64,000 nt of DNA, from assembly GCA_958295665.1 (NCBI GenBank), contig OY282558.1, forward strand, positions 184,676,015 to 184,740,014. The letters run 5' to 3'. Under the pieces are notes generated by a model. That model did no database searches. It had not been told where the DNA came from and worked only from the letters and a program-made list of their open reading frames with translations. Within the stretch, counting starts at the first letter, position 1. Every line of letters starts with the position of its first letter. The stretch comes from Tipula vernalis (Eukaryota; Arthropoda; Insecta; Diptera; Tipulidae). The translations under genes and the position numbers were made by a program. This document shows positions 1-10,738 of this stretch, piece by piece.

Positions 1-2366
1 AATAATTCTTTTTGTGTAGTTTTCTCAGTGAGATTGATCTCGATTGGAATTATGTCACGATCTAAAAAGTAGTTTAATAATGATCTATCCTCGCGACACT
101 GATCTTGATAGATTTGCAATTTGTGTAGAACCTCCACTTCTGTGTTTTGTGTTAAAATTGCTTTAGCTTCTGGAATTGACATTGCACGTGCACAACATAA
201 TTCATAATTTCCACGAAGGAAAATAACAAATTCTGGTTTTAATGTATCATTTATAGAGTATTTTTTGGAGATCTGTCCATATTCATCCTCTTCGTCGCCG
301 ACTTCCTCCTCGTGAGTTGATTCACCAAAAACCTGATCTGCTTGAACATATTCATAAGGAAATCCATCTATTATATAGCCCTGATTGCTACTACATGCGT
401 ATTCATAAAGACGTTTCTGTAAAACTCTAGGAATGGTTTTTAAAGGAATGTTTACCAAAAGAAACAAAAAAATTTATAATTTTCTATACATAGGTTGGTA
501 CTCACATTGTAGTTACTTCGAAATCTGTTTTTTCGCCATTTTTAACCTGTGCATCCATTATCATTAAATCAGCAAGTTTTTCGTCCCAAGATTTCAATTG
601 TTCATTTAACTCATCTTTCATTTTTTCCTTTAATTCATTCGATTCAGTAAAAGGACTAAATTTTGTACTCAAAGATAGCTCAGTTTGTTCCGATTCTAAT
701 TCTTCATATTCTCCTTCATGTTCTTCTACTTCGATAGTCAGGTCGTCTATCCCTTCTAAGACATCAAGGTATTCAGTAGTTTTCCTTCGTTGAATTTTCT
801 GTGTGAAGAGTTCTTACATAAAAATTTAATAACATACTACAAAAATTTAGATTACATGTCTTCTTATGGTCTCTTCCAAAATTTTCTCCGATGGTACAAT
901 GTGTAAACCATAAAATTCTGCCAAATTTTTGGCTAATGCAGTTTTTCCTGAACATGGTGGACCAGCAATCAATATTTTGATGGGTTTTAAACCTCTTTCG
1001 TTTCGATATTCCTTTCGTAGTACATCGCCAAAATTATCTAATTCACCGGAAATTATAAATTCATGTTCCGCGACATAAACAGGATCTATACGCAGATTTA
1101 ATGTTAAATGAGCAAATACTCTATGCTACAAGTAGAAGGTTAAATATATACCTATAACAGACATTAAACGAATTATTTAAACAAATTAATTACCGTTAAT
1201 GCATTTTCTTCTGTAAAAACCATTTCATATTTTTGTTTTAATCGAATTATTGTATCGGCGCCACAAACCCATTTAGCAACCAATTTAGCAAATTCGTGAT
1301 AAACAATTGATTGAGGTTGTACAGCCAATATATACCGGAGTGAACGTTTTGGGAATTTCACAATAATATTTTTAATAATTCTAACGTGTTTGGAAAATAC
1401 TTAATTTAATTATCTAATTTTATCTAATTAGTACATATAACTAATCAAAAGTTACCTTACGAAATCTTTTAAATAAATAACCGGAATTGTATTATTGGCT
1501 GGAAAAAAAACGTCTATTTCGGGGCTGTTCAAATAAGCTAATTTGAATAAATAGTGGAAAATATCTTCGGCTCCGCCATAAACTACTCCCGGACACACAA
1601 CAAGAGTTCGCAAACTTTGTCGAAACCGTTTTTGTAAATTAATAACGTTTTTCTCTAGCGTCATATGAGCTACATAGCATGGATGAGGTAATCGTTTCCT
1701 ATAAATCTCTTCAGTCAATGGTGTTTCGTCTAATTTTGTTGCCGCCCATGTCATTATAGTTGAAAGCAAAATAAATTTGCGGTGCTTTTCTTTTGGAATC
1801 ACTTCTTCACCATACAATGCAACTAAATCCATTGCATATTTTTCTAGTCCTTGCAATATTAAATCGGCTTCCTTTATCAGATTTGATTCGGAATTATTAT
1901 TAAAGATAATAATTCCACATTCCAAAACAGTAGAGATAAAATTTTCATCGTTGGGATTTAATATTTCGACATCCAATGATATTGAATTTTTATATTTAAG
2001 ATCATTTTGTTCTAGTGTACCATATATTTTGTACTTATTTCGTTTTTTACCATCGACAATCTCTTCATTTTCGGAGATTTGATTATTATCAGACTCAATA
2101 AGAGTGCCGGTTATTTCTTCATCCGAATCTGCATCAAATAATTTACTATTTGGCGTATCGAAAAGTATAAAATCATCTATACTAAGCAAAATCCACTGAC
2201 ACAACTGAAAACCAATGTATGAATTTATATTGTTTATAAATATTTTACGTTCTGGCGGATAACTGGTTAGATTAGTTGCGGTCAATAATCTGTCTCCTTC
2301 CGATTCAGCTTCCATACCAATACCAATTTTTTTACCCCCATATGAGACCCGTTTTGCATTTTTCAT
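1..2366 (-). CDS. AK7: Adenylate kinase 7 (5' five exons; 3' end off the window)
   Basis: Five exons on the minus strand: 2366-1456, 1380-1194, 1125-856, 798-506 and 426-1, with introns of 75, 68, 57 and 79 nt that all have GT/AG ends and keep frame. They give about 695 residues before the window edge; AK7 proteins are about 720 residues, so little is missing, presumably the Dpy-30-like tail. Exons 1-2 form the AK7-specific N-terminal Rossmann/SDR-like half (PGVVYGG, DVFFP). Exon 3 holds the Walker A loop GPPCSGKT near residue 421, and exon 5 the adenylate-kinase IDGFP motif near residue 574. A conserved-type acidic linker lies between. The family transfers phosphate between ATP and AMP, chiefly in cilia and flagella. 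The start is the first ATG at 2366. No disabling lesion is seen, so this looks like a live host gene. Exon borders were read by eye. Confidence 0.88.
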
Positions 2367-2704
2367 TGTTTGCGATTAAATTTCAGATACGAACTCTATA
2401 AAATTTGTTCTATTTATGAAACAAATTTTTAAATTATTAAATATTTGGATGCTACGATTATTAGTATTTGGGTGAAACAGCTGATGTAATAAAATTGTCT
2501 AGGGTTATCTTGATTGTGACTGCTTGAAATTGAAAAAAAAAAAAACGAAATAATTTGGTTTTAAATTTATATCTCGATTTCGCATCAATACGAATTTAAT
2601 TACAAAATTTCCAAGCAATTTAACACAACAAATACAAATCATGAATCTAGAACGACCATAAAAGTAATTTGGTCGGATATACCGCATATACGATATATAG
2701 GCCA

Positions 2705-2742
2705 TATAAATACAACAGTACTTAAGGCTTAAGTGTTCAGTG
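2705..2742 (+). promoter_or_regulatory. TATA box and Inr core promoter of the microprotein gene
   Basis: TATAAA at 2705-2710 is followed by an arthropod-type initiator TCAGTG at 2737-2742. The A of the initiator lies 34 nt from the start of the TATA box, close to the usual spacing. The ATG of the small spliced ORF follows 53 nt later. The roughly 370 bp between this promoter and the AK7 ATG hold nothing else and may be a shared divergent promoter. Confidence 0.55.
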
Positions 2743-2791
2743 TATAATTTAGTGTTTCGAACGCAAAGTCATCATTTACTGCGGGGTAATT

Positions 2792-2967
2792 ATGGAAGAG
2801 TGTGATATGATACCCTTGATAATCGATGTAGTAATGGGAATGCTATTTCCTTCGAGTAAGTGATCTTCATAAAATACTTATTTAACTAATAGATTCAATT
2901 TTTTTTCCTTGCAGAAGAGACATACGACGATGCAGATGAAGATGAAATTACAGAAAAAATTCGATAA
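2792..2967 (+). CDS. Uncharacterised 38-residue spliced microprotein
   Basis: Two coding exons, 2792-2855 and 2915-2967, are joined across a 59-nt intron (donor GAGTAAGT, pyrimidine-rich acceptor TTCCTTGCAG). They give a 38-residue protein that starts MEECDMIPLIIDVV, has a short hydrophobic segment at residues 7-20, and ends in a very acidic tail (DDADEDE). A TATA/Inr pair lies upstream and an AATAAA at 3051, so the locus has every part of a compact mRNA gene. The hydrophobic stretch is too short for a confident membrane helix. I do not recognise the family. It could be a conserved smORF peptide or, less likely, a chance spliced reading. The clean splice sites and the stop just before the poly(A) signal favour a real gene. 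It is divergent from AK7. Confidence 0.6.
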
Positions 2968-3050
2968 GTTCATTTAATATTAGATCGTGTTCAGGACTAC
3001 AATTATTTATACAAATAATACTGTAATTCCTCGAACCAACACGATCTTTC

Positions 3051-3056
3051 AATAAA
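3051..3056 (+). promoter_or_regulatory. Polyadenylation signal AATAAA
   Basis: Canonical AATAAA lies 84 nt after the stop of the 38-residue ORF, which fits a very short 3' UTR. Confidence 0.5.
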
Positions 3057-3060
3057 AACG

Positions 3061-3869
3061 ATTTTTTGAATTTTATTTCGAATTGGAGTTTTTTTATGTA
3101 CTTTTGCTTCGAATATTCGTTACTCTAAGAATTAAGTCAAACCTTTTAAATTATAAAAAAGAAACCAATTTAAGATGGCGCCTAACAATTGTTGTACTCA
3201 TTTTTGCCTTATTTATATTTTCTCAACGGGTTATGTTCTACCGTAACTTGGAGTCGTTGATGTCATCTATTTTCGACAAATTGGGTCTAATTTTATTTGG
3301 TCGCAGTCTCAAAATTAATGGCCAATGTTATATCTCGACGGGGTTTTGAAGTCACATCTATTTACGGGGGTGGAAAGCTTATATGGTAACGATTATTATT
3401 GTTTTGAAGAAGACGGGGCTCGCGCATACTATATAGCAAATATCGTAAAGGACTCGTGTAACACAAATTTAAATGATTTTTTCCTGAAAAATTAATGGCA
3501 CCCAATTCCTCAATCACAATTTGGAACAATTTAAAACTATGATTTTGAAGATTTGGGCCGAAATACCACTAACTATGGTTGTATGCGGCGATTTTGATAA
3601 AAAGCTTCAACATATTGTGGCAGAAAGGGGGACATACTCGAATAAAATTTAATAAAATTAAAGGAATAACACAAAATTAAAGGTAAGCACCTCCTTCAAC
3701 TAACCCGGGGTAAATAGTTAGTAGTCTTACAGACTATAAAAAATACCAAACGCACAATTGTATTATTGGCTGGAACAATTGTAAATCTACGCAAATGAGA
3801 AAAATCTACGCAACCGTATTATAAGAACGCTACCTGAGTTACGTCAGGGCAATTCTGGAGCCGTCGCTG
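3061..3869. other. Intergenic, no gene seen
   Basis: AT-rich sequence. The short open frame at 3083-3349 lacks homology, codon bias or splice context and is not called. The right edge passes into retrotransposon sequence near 3870. Confidence 0.5.
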
Positions 3870-4591
3870 CACAGTTCACCAACCTGTTCGCATGAAATGG
3901 ACCCTCAAATAAATAAATTTATCATGCGAACATATTACACTATTACACATTTATCTTACAGACATACATTACACCAATTTTTTACAAACAAATAACCAAA
4001 CATAACTGTCACTGTTGGCTTTCAATGGCCTTCTTTCCGAATTTGTTCTTCAGTAGGTTAAGGATGAGATTGCCGAAGAAATAAATAGTGGCCAAAGTGA
4101 TATTCCTTCTGAGGTGACAGTACAATATGCAGCATATGCAAATTTACACACAAGATGACGATGTTCCTACCAAAATGTGAAATACAACAACAGAATCAAA
4201 TACATTAACACAACAGCATACCCAAATTTTTCAAAACAGACTTACACAATATACTGGATTAAATTCAACATTAAAACCACAAAATAACAAAATTACAGAC
4301 ATCAAGGAGACTTACACAAACAGTTCACTTAATTAACACCAAATTTTACCAGCTTGTGTTGGTGGTGATACAACATTTAGTGAGATTCAAAATTTTGTAT
4401 ATTGTGCTGCTAACGTGTCACCTTTAATGCCAGGTTGGGAGCGCAGATTGCAGGATAAGATTGAAAGAATTCGCTAGGATCTGGGTCGTCTCCAACAATA
4501 TAAGTTATAGGAAATCGATCAAAGAGACTGGTAAGGCCCGTCACAAATATCACACCAAAAACGCAAATACACTCAACACAAGAACCTTTAA
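3870..4591 (+). pseudogene. Non-LTR retrotransposon ORF, fragment 1 (N-terminal part)
   Basis: Broken frames on the plus strand read RMKWT near 3890, then, around 4360-4480, a stretch with TTFSEIQNFVYCAAN followed by PGWERRLQDKIERIR. These are the N-terminal region of a LINE-type reverse-transcriptase polyprotein. Several stops are present. The frame is cut at the TTAA at 4588-4591 by a piggyBac-like element and resumes at 8170 in the right frame. From memory the style is that of restriction-like-endonuclease LINEs such as R4/Dong; the clade is not certain. Confidence 0.6.
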
Positions 4592-4607
4592 CCTTCTCTC
4601 TGTGTAT
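4592..4607 (+). repeat. piggyBac left terminal inverted repeat
   Basis: Sixteen bases directly after TTAA; pairs with 8154-8169 with one mismatch. Confidence 0.8.
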
Positions 4608-4823
4608 TGGGATCAAATTGACCCCAGTCGATTTTAAAATTAAAAAAAATACGTTTCTTATTATTTAAATGGCCCATGCCCTATAAATAGCCTCAACTAA
4701 TATTTCATACACGCAATACAATGAAAATCAGGCCCAAATTACTTGTAAATTTTGTAATTACCATAGTCTGAAATAAACCAAGCGCATTTCTGTGTACTGG
4801 GGTCAAAATGACCCCAAGTTACT
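4600..4823. repeat. Left subterminal palindromes of the piggyBac-like element
   Basis: CTGTGTATTGGGATCAAATT precedes GACCCC at about 4600-4625. A second, better copy (TGTGTACTGGGGTC, then TGACCCC) is at about 4791-4816. The same motif is inverted near the right end (8107-8135). The palindromic GGGGTCAnnnTGACCCC core is a likely transposase-binding site. Confidence 0.55.
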
Positions 4824-4999
4824 TCCATGCACTATTTTCTATATAAATCAAAAAATTATTTACTTTTTGTATCTATGATTGTATTGTATATGTCTGTGAT
4901 GTGTTGTGCAATTTTTCTGCTAATTAGTAAGTGAGACTGAGAGAGAAACTGCTTTGTTATTCACTTTTTGTAAGTGTATTATCAGAGCTTTCTAGAGTA

Positions 5000-5881
5000 T
5001 AGAGCCATATTCTTAATGACGTATTTTTTAGAAGATTTTTAGTGGTACAACTTTTCATTGATTTCCATAGGAATCAATAGTAAAAACGGTGTTTTTTAGC
5101 TTCAAGTTTTTCAATGAAAAAAGCAAAAATATTATAAAATGTTATTTGATAGAAGAGGTCTACATATCTTTAAGAACAATATACAAAAAGGCTATATTGG
5201 TATTAATTAAATATTAATTGCAGAAATATTAAAATTAAATTATTTCTAAAATATATTTTTTCGAACTTTCATTTTGAAAAATACATCAAAGTGGGCTCTG
5301 ACAAATTAAAATAATACTTGCTAAATTTATCTTTAGTTTTACTAATGTACGTAAGATGTCTAAAATGGTTACAGAAAAATACGAAAAAAAATTATTTAAT
5401 CGCAAAATTATCACACGTTCCTATATTTTGTGAATTTGTTTTGCTTTTCCTACAATTTTTGAACTTGAAATTTCCCGGTAATTTTTGGTACGATTTTTCC
5501 AAATTTTTACGGCCATCACTGCCATCTATGTAATGTATATTGACTTAATGACCAAACGAATCGTAGTAAGCTTTTATTTTAATTTGACCAGAATGCTGTT
5601 GTTATGAAATTTTCTTTATATTTTGGTTTAAATAAATCAATTATTACAAGAAAATGAAAACGATTTACTTAAACGACATTCATATATGTTGAAATTCAAA
5701 CATTTATGAAAGTATTTCAGAAATCATAATTAAGAATTTGTAACATTTTCATTTAAAAATTTGTCTTAGGAAAAAAAGTGATTTCCCATATGTTTTGTGT
5801 GTTTTACTATGAAAAGTTCCATTTTTTCCTCGTTTCTAATTCCCTTATAAAAGCTCAGATTTTTTGATTATGGCTCTATAA
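5000..5881. repeat. Fold-back insertion inside the piggyBac-like element
   Basis: TATAGAGCCATATTCTTAAT at 5000 and the inverted copy ending GATTATGGCTCTATA at 5880 form about 20-25 bp arms, with weaker pairing further in. This looks like an 880-bp MITE with TA-type ends lying within the piggyBac 5' region. No coding sequence is seen between the arms. Confidence 0.45.
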
Positions 5882-5978
5882 AATACAGGGTGCTCTGGTA
5901 TTATACATAAAAACACTAAAAAATCTGAGTTTTCGAAAGTTTTGTCAAAAATGGGTGAAGAACCTAAAATTATGACCA

Positions 5979-6230
5979 AAGACTGTCGAAAAATGTCAAC
6001 AACTGTCAAAAACTGTCGGAAAGTGTCAAAAATTGTGCATGTGATATTGAAAAAAAATGTTTCGTGAGTAATTGAAATATACCGGTTAATTTAGAAACTG
6101 TTCTAACTGGTTGAAACAGTTCTGAACGTTAATGAAGCTAAAATTGTACATTTTTCAGTTTTTTTCGCTGTCAAAAAGTCCTGTCAAAAAATGTCGAAAA
6201 CAAAGGTTTTAAGAGACTGTCAAGAACTCG
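5979..6230 (+). repeat. Degenerate CTGTCAAAAA short repeats
   Basis: The decamer-like unit ACTGTCAAAAA or ATGTCGAAAA recurs at 5979-6035 and 6169-6210, upstream of the transposase remains. Its role is unknown. Confidence 0.35.
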
Positions 6231-6654
6231 TGTCAAAACGTAACATAAACTGTGCCACAAATACTAGTTTTCGACACTACCCGTATCTGGCATATATGTA
6301 CATACCTATTCCTGATTTTCCTCATTTTACTTTTGTATTATTTTACCGTTCCCGATTTCGAATGATCGTTGAACGATATTTCTGGTTTAGTTTTTGTTTG
6401 TAATTCAAGGTGCTTAGTAGTAAAAATAGCTGAGTTTCTACTCCTAAGGTATCAGATGAAGCGGAAATAGCAAACGACACTATTGTTGTGGAGTTTCCGA
6501 TGGCGATGAGCGTGAACAAGCTGCGCCGATAAACATTTGTAACTACGATGAGGATGAGCATGTTGAACCGATAAATTTTGATAACGATTAACATTTTAAA
6601 CTTGTCGCTGACGATCGAGGAAATGAATAAAAAATTGTTGAAAATGTGACTGTT

Positions 6655-7895
6655 GAGGATAAAGAAACAAACACTGCTATGTCGTACTATGCCCAAAATA
6701 AAAAAAACTATCGAAAAGTGGAGATTGAAACCTCCGATTGTAACCAAAACACGCAACTTTCTCCTACTGCGAGAAAGAGAAGGCTTGACGGTTTAAACAG
6801 CAATAAATTAAACCACTCAGTTACTATAGCTATCTAAAACAGGAGCGGCTAAATTCGATAGATTGGCAGCATTCCAATATATATGGAATATGTCCTTGGC
6901 AAACATTCGAGGACCTCATAAACCATCATGAAATTTAATCATTGATCAAAAATTGGCTCTAGGTCGAGGGAGATATTTTTTCCGACAGTATATTGGTACC
7001 TTCGAAGCCAGAGAAGTTTAGAATTAAAATATTAGAATTAAAATATTCTGGCTATGCGACGCAAAGAATTCTTACCCATTGAACGCAGAAGTATATGTTG
7101 GTAGGCAACCAAGGGAGCATAAGAAATAATAATTACCATGGACAACTTTTCCACTAGTTGTTCTTTAGCCGATGAACTTTTGCAGAAAAAAAATACACTA
7201 ATTGGTACAATTAGATGAAATAAAACCGATCTTCCCAAAGAGTTTAGTAGTAAGGTGGAATTAAAAACACTAGAACTAAAGCCTTCAAAATTCTGTTATG
7301 ATATCAACCAAACACTTGTGCGTTTTATTCCTAAACCAAATAAAAACGTTTTGCTATTATCAACTTTACACAACAATAACGGGGTGGACCGTGGACCGTG
7401 AGTCTAATATAACTAATTAAATTTTGCATTATAACGCAACAAAAGGAGGGCTAGACACCTCCTATAAATCAGTGAGAACCTGTACATGCAAAAGGAAAAC
7501 TCAACGATGGCCGATGGTGTTATTTTTTAACCTTACTGACCTCGCTGATGTTGCAGCCTTTACGTTTTGTATAAAAGCGCCAACTGCCCCTTTGTATGAA
7601 ACTCGGAAAGCATCCGAAAGAAAATCATTTCTAAAAGAATTGGCTATGCAACTGGTGCAGGCCAACGTTTTGGAGCGGCTCTATAACACTCGAAAGTTAA
7701 ATAAAAATAAGGACAGGAATCGACTTAATAGGTTATAAAGCATTACCAATAAGGCGGGAATCAACAGGCGAAGAAGTGACGGTTAAGACAGCTAGCAAAC
7801 GACGAAGATGTTACTTGAGCCATACATCATCTGATATGAAAACCATAACAAGATGTCATTTTTGTAATCAGTCATTTTGTCCCTATGCATAAAAA
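6655..7895 (+). pseudogene. piggyBac (PGBD-type) transposase pseudogene
   Basis: Frames with many stops and shifts still give the PGBD family order: TEPPIVTKTR-like start, FDRLAAFQYIWN (6853 on), LGRGRYFFRQYI, the KIWxLCDAK/NAEVYVGRQP region (7030-7110), ADELLQKKNTLIGTI (7165-7215), then YNATKGGLDTSYKSVRTCTC and KRKTQRWPMVLFFN (7430-7540). It closes with a cysteine-rich tail resembling the CxxC zinc domain (7795-7895). Active enzymes cut and paste at TTAA. This copy cannot make a working product. It lies inside TTAA-bounded inverted repeats. Confidence 0.8.
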
Positions 7896-8153
7896 TGCAT
7901 AATAAAACGGGAAATGGTTTCGGATGAAGGGGAAGTGGCATCAGAATACGCATCTGACTAAAACATAAATTTGACTAATTAAAATGTGATTTTCAGCGAA
8001 TTCAACTGTTAATTTTTTTATTTTTTTTTTGAATCTTGAATTGAATTATATTTGTAGAAAATAAAGAATTTTTATTTACTTTTCCTATGAAATACATGAA
8101 GATATCTATGGGGTCAGATTGACCCCCATACACAGACAACGTGATAGTAAGCT

Positions 8154-8169
8154 ATACACAGAGTGAAGG
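8154..8169 (-). repeat. piggyBac right terminal inverted repeat
   Basis: Inverse of 4592-4607 with one mismatch, followed at once by TTAA (8170-8173). Confidence 0.8.
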
Positions 8170-8440
8170 TTAAACAACACCATCATTCAGTACATAGACA
8201 CACTTACACAAATACTCTCTGCTTTGTCCAGTCGTATTGCATGGTACAGGCGAAGTCGAGACAGAAAGATACAGAGCAAAATGTTCTCACAAAATGAGGG
8301 AACTTAAAAAACGTAAAAAAACAAAATACACCGAATCATACATCATACACCTGCAGATTTACACAGATTTTGGTTTGCAGTTTGGGAAACAGGTCTCACA
8401 TAATTGTGAGGCATGTTGGATCGCAGATGAAGAAACCAGA
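8170..8440 (+). pseudogene. Non-LTR retrotransposon ORF, fragment 2
   Basis: Continues the LINE frame after the piggyBac insertion: NNTIIQYIDTLTQILSALSS, WYRRSRDRKIQ, then after a frameshift ACWIADEET near 8412-8438. At about 8440 the sequence changes to a Penelope-like reverse transcriptase, and LINE homology resumes near 10045. Confidence 0.55.
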
Positions 8441-9716
8441 TTACACACTTACAGACATTAAAAATCGTACACATAGTTGTAAGGCATCACTGGCATCATT
8501 CGACGTAACCAACATGTTTACAAACATACCAACTCAAGAGACAATTCAAATAACCAAGGAACTGTTACAGAAAAATGGAATCAGGAAAGAAAAAATTGAC
8601 GAAATTATCACTCTAATCAAAGCAGTTACAGAACAAAACTATTTTCAACACAACAACAAATTCTATTCACAGACTGATGGACTTCCAATGGGGAATCCTC
8701 TGTCAGGAACCTTAGCTAACATATATATGAATCACTTTGAAAATCAGCATATATTAACAGAATCGAACATCAAAAACCAAATAATCAGGTACTGGCACAT
8801 ATACGTGGACGATATTCTAATACTATTTAACGGCACAATGAGACAACTCAGCAATCTTCACAAGAACATAAACAACAAACATCCGAACATAAAATTTACT
8901 CTAGAATCAGAGACGAACAAAGCCAATAATTTTTTAGACTTGATAATAACAAATGTTAACAACAAGCATACATTCAAAGTATACAGAAAAGCCAAGCAAA
9001 CGGATCACGCCATTGACAAATCATCTAACCACCCACACCAACATAAGATGACAACGTTCAACTTTTTAATAAATAGGCTAAACACGATCCCGATGAACAA
9101 TCAGGACTATATGGAAGAACTAAAAATCATTAAACACATAGCAATAAAAAACGGTTATAACACGGACTTAATTAACAAATTGAACAATAGGTACATTTGG
9201 AAGAAACAACAGAATATGATGGCCACGTTAAGCAAGCAAAATGAAGAAACAGAGAAATACATCACTATAGAGTACAATAATAACATCAACAAGAATATAA
9301 CGAAGGTTTTTAAAAAACACGGATACACGATGGCATTTAAAACAAACAACAAATTATGGAATCCACTCAAACAACGTAACATAAATAAACCAATAGACAC
9401 CGGAATCTATAAGAATACATGTAATGATTGGCCCAAATTCTACATCGGACAAATTGGCACAAGTTTTCAAGTTAGGTTTACAGAACATATAAAAGAAATC
9501 GGGAAACCAAAAATCGACTCGAAATATGCACAACACTTGACTACAGAAAAACATAATTACATTGACATCAACACAAACTCACAAGTATTACATAGAATAC
9601 GAAAAGGAATGAACAGATTAGAAGAACTGGAAATATACAAGGAACGATATAAACCATTTTTACTAAACGAGAAAATTTGCCGCAACAAAATTTACGACCT
9701 CATTGTAAATCCGTAA
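8440..9716 (+). CDS. Penelope-like reverse transcriptase with GIY-YIG endonuclease
   Basis: The open frame runs without a stop for more than 420 codons and lacks its natural N-terminus (5' truncation at the LINE junction). RT motif A is SFDVTNMFTNIP, motif B GLPMGNPLSGTLANIYM, motif C YVDD in WHIYVDDIL, followed by FLDLII. The C-terminal quarter is a GIY-YIG nuclease: TGIYKNTC, FYIGQ, QVRFTEH, and a later glutamate in RLEELEIYK. The second cysteine usual after GIYKxTC is not in place (CNDW). Penelope elements prime reverse transcription with this nuclease. The frame is open, but without its N-terminal part it is probably not functional. Confidence 0.8.
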
Positions 9717-10044
9717 TTAATATCATATTGCACATAAACATCCACAAAACTAGATGGTCAACAAATTCTTATCTGTTTTTATCATAAAGCACACACCAGA
9801 TATATACTAAAAAGAAGGGCGGTACCACCCCTTTAAGAAGAAAAATAAAATGAGGGGGAAAGAACATTCAAAAGGCACGTAGGCACACAAAAAATAAAAA
9901 TAGGGTATAAAATCAGTTTTTTAGCATAATTTTAGTTAATGTTTGTTAGAAATTTGATAAAGGAGTAACATCCAAAACGATCGTAATTTCATTTACAAAT
10001 AAAATAAATTTCACGTTACAGAAAGTGACAAAACCGAAATATTG
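8440..10044 (+). mobile_element. 5'-truncated Penelope-like element in the LINE
   Basis: A Penelope-type RT/GIY-YIG frame plus about 325 bp of 3' non-coding sequence lies between two LINE fragments that are otherwise consecutive. The edges (about 8440 and 10044) are inferred from where LINE-type translation stops and resumes; no target duplication could be fixed. The tail has an ACCACCCCTTT-rich segment and ends AT-rich. No hammerhead core was found by eye. Confidence 0.6.
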
Positions 10045-10428
10045 TGTTTAATTATACAAAAAATTGTAAGGCCCCCGGTACAGATAAAATTCAAAATTAT
10101 TGGTACAAGAATATCGCGAGTGTGTATCCGTATTTAGCTCAACATGTAAACAAATTTATAGCAAATTCGCAGGAGATGCCCAATATTTTAACAGACGGCA
10201 TCACGTCGATGTTGGCCATAGTCACAAGAGTGTAAAGAGCAATTAATCATTGACTCGGTGGTTCATAAACAAGCGCATACTAAGAAGCGTAATCTATTTA
10301 CAACAATTTATAGATTACCAAAAAGCTTTTGACTCTGTCCCTCACTCATGGTTGGTGAAGGTTTTGCACTCGTACAAAATTGATCCTAATATTATTCTTT
10401 TTCTGCAGTAAGCCATGTGCCATTGCAG
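10045..10428 (+). pseudogene. Non-LTR retrotransposon ORF, fragment 3 (RT fingers)
   Basis: KNCKAPGTDKIQNYWYKNI and YPYLAQHVNKFI (10060-10160) match the KAPGPDKI start of LINE RT. After a deletion comes EQLIIDSVV, then, with shifts, YQKAFDSVPHSWL (about 10315-10350; motif A), then FLQ-stop-AMCHC. The frame is cut at 10428 by the copia insertion and resumes at 22675 as RTTLQLLSFNN. Confidence 0.65.
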
Positions 10429-10717
10429 TGTTGGATTTTATATATACATACTATATATGTATTTATATATAGTATACCAAATAATGCGGAATACACAAAA
10501 GGAAAAAATAAACAAACACGCTATTTTTCGATACGATATATTTTTTTATTTCACACCGTATGTCCGATCTCTATTACATGCTTTTTACGACTCTACTTCT
10601 TTATTACTCTTCTCTGTGTTAATTGGATGTATACTCGGTAGAATTACATTCCAAACACATTTTACTATTCTTCTCAGTTGTTCTGTGCTGCACACCGGGT
10701 AAAATTACATTCCAACA
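10429..10717 (-). repeat. copia 3' LTR
   Basis: 289 bp, TG...CA ends, with a short TA-rich tract just inside the U5-side end. It aligns with 22344-22669 with several substitutions and small indels. Confidence 0.9.
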
Positions 10718-10728
10718 CCCTCCCTTAA
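10718..10728 (-). promoter_or_regulatory. copia polypurine tract
   Basis: The minus strand reads AAGGGAGGG directly before the 3' LTR, as expected for plus-strand DNA priming. Confidence 0.6.
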
Positions 10729-10738
10729 TTTTATCCTC

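Larger units (their letters stand above)
4592..8169 (+). mobile_element. piggyBac-like DNA transposon, degraded
   Basis: The 3578-bp element is bounded on both sides by TTAA (4588-4591 and 8170-8173), the piggyBac target site. The 16-bp terminal inverted repeats are CCTTCTCTCTGTGTAT (4592-4607) and its near-perfect inverse at 8154-8169 (15 of 16). Subterminal palindromes of the type GGGGTCAAAATGACCCC sit beside both ends. A decayed PGBD-type transposase lies inside on the plus strand. Joining the flanks across one TTAA restores an open frame (NTRTLNNTIIQYID) of the host LINE, which shows where and into what it inserted. Confidence 0.85.

Noticed and set aside
773..955. 60-codon minus-strand frame
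   Set aside because: Out of frame with the P-loop exon of AK7.
6343..6756. 137-codon minus-strand frame
   Set aside because: Lies antisense to the piggyBac transposase remains, with no motif of its own.
8430..10044. Hammerhead ribozyme in the Penelope flanks
   Set aside because: Known for the family, but no CTGATGA...GAAA core could be found by eye.
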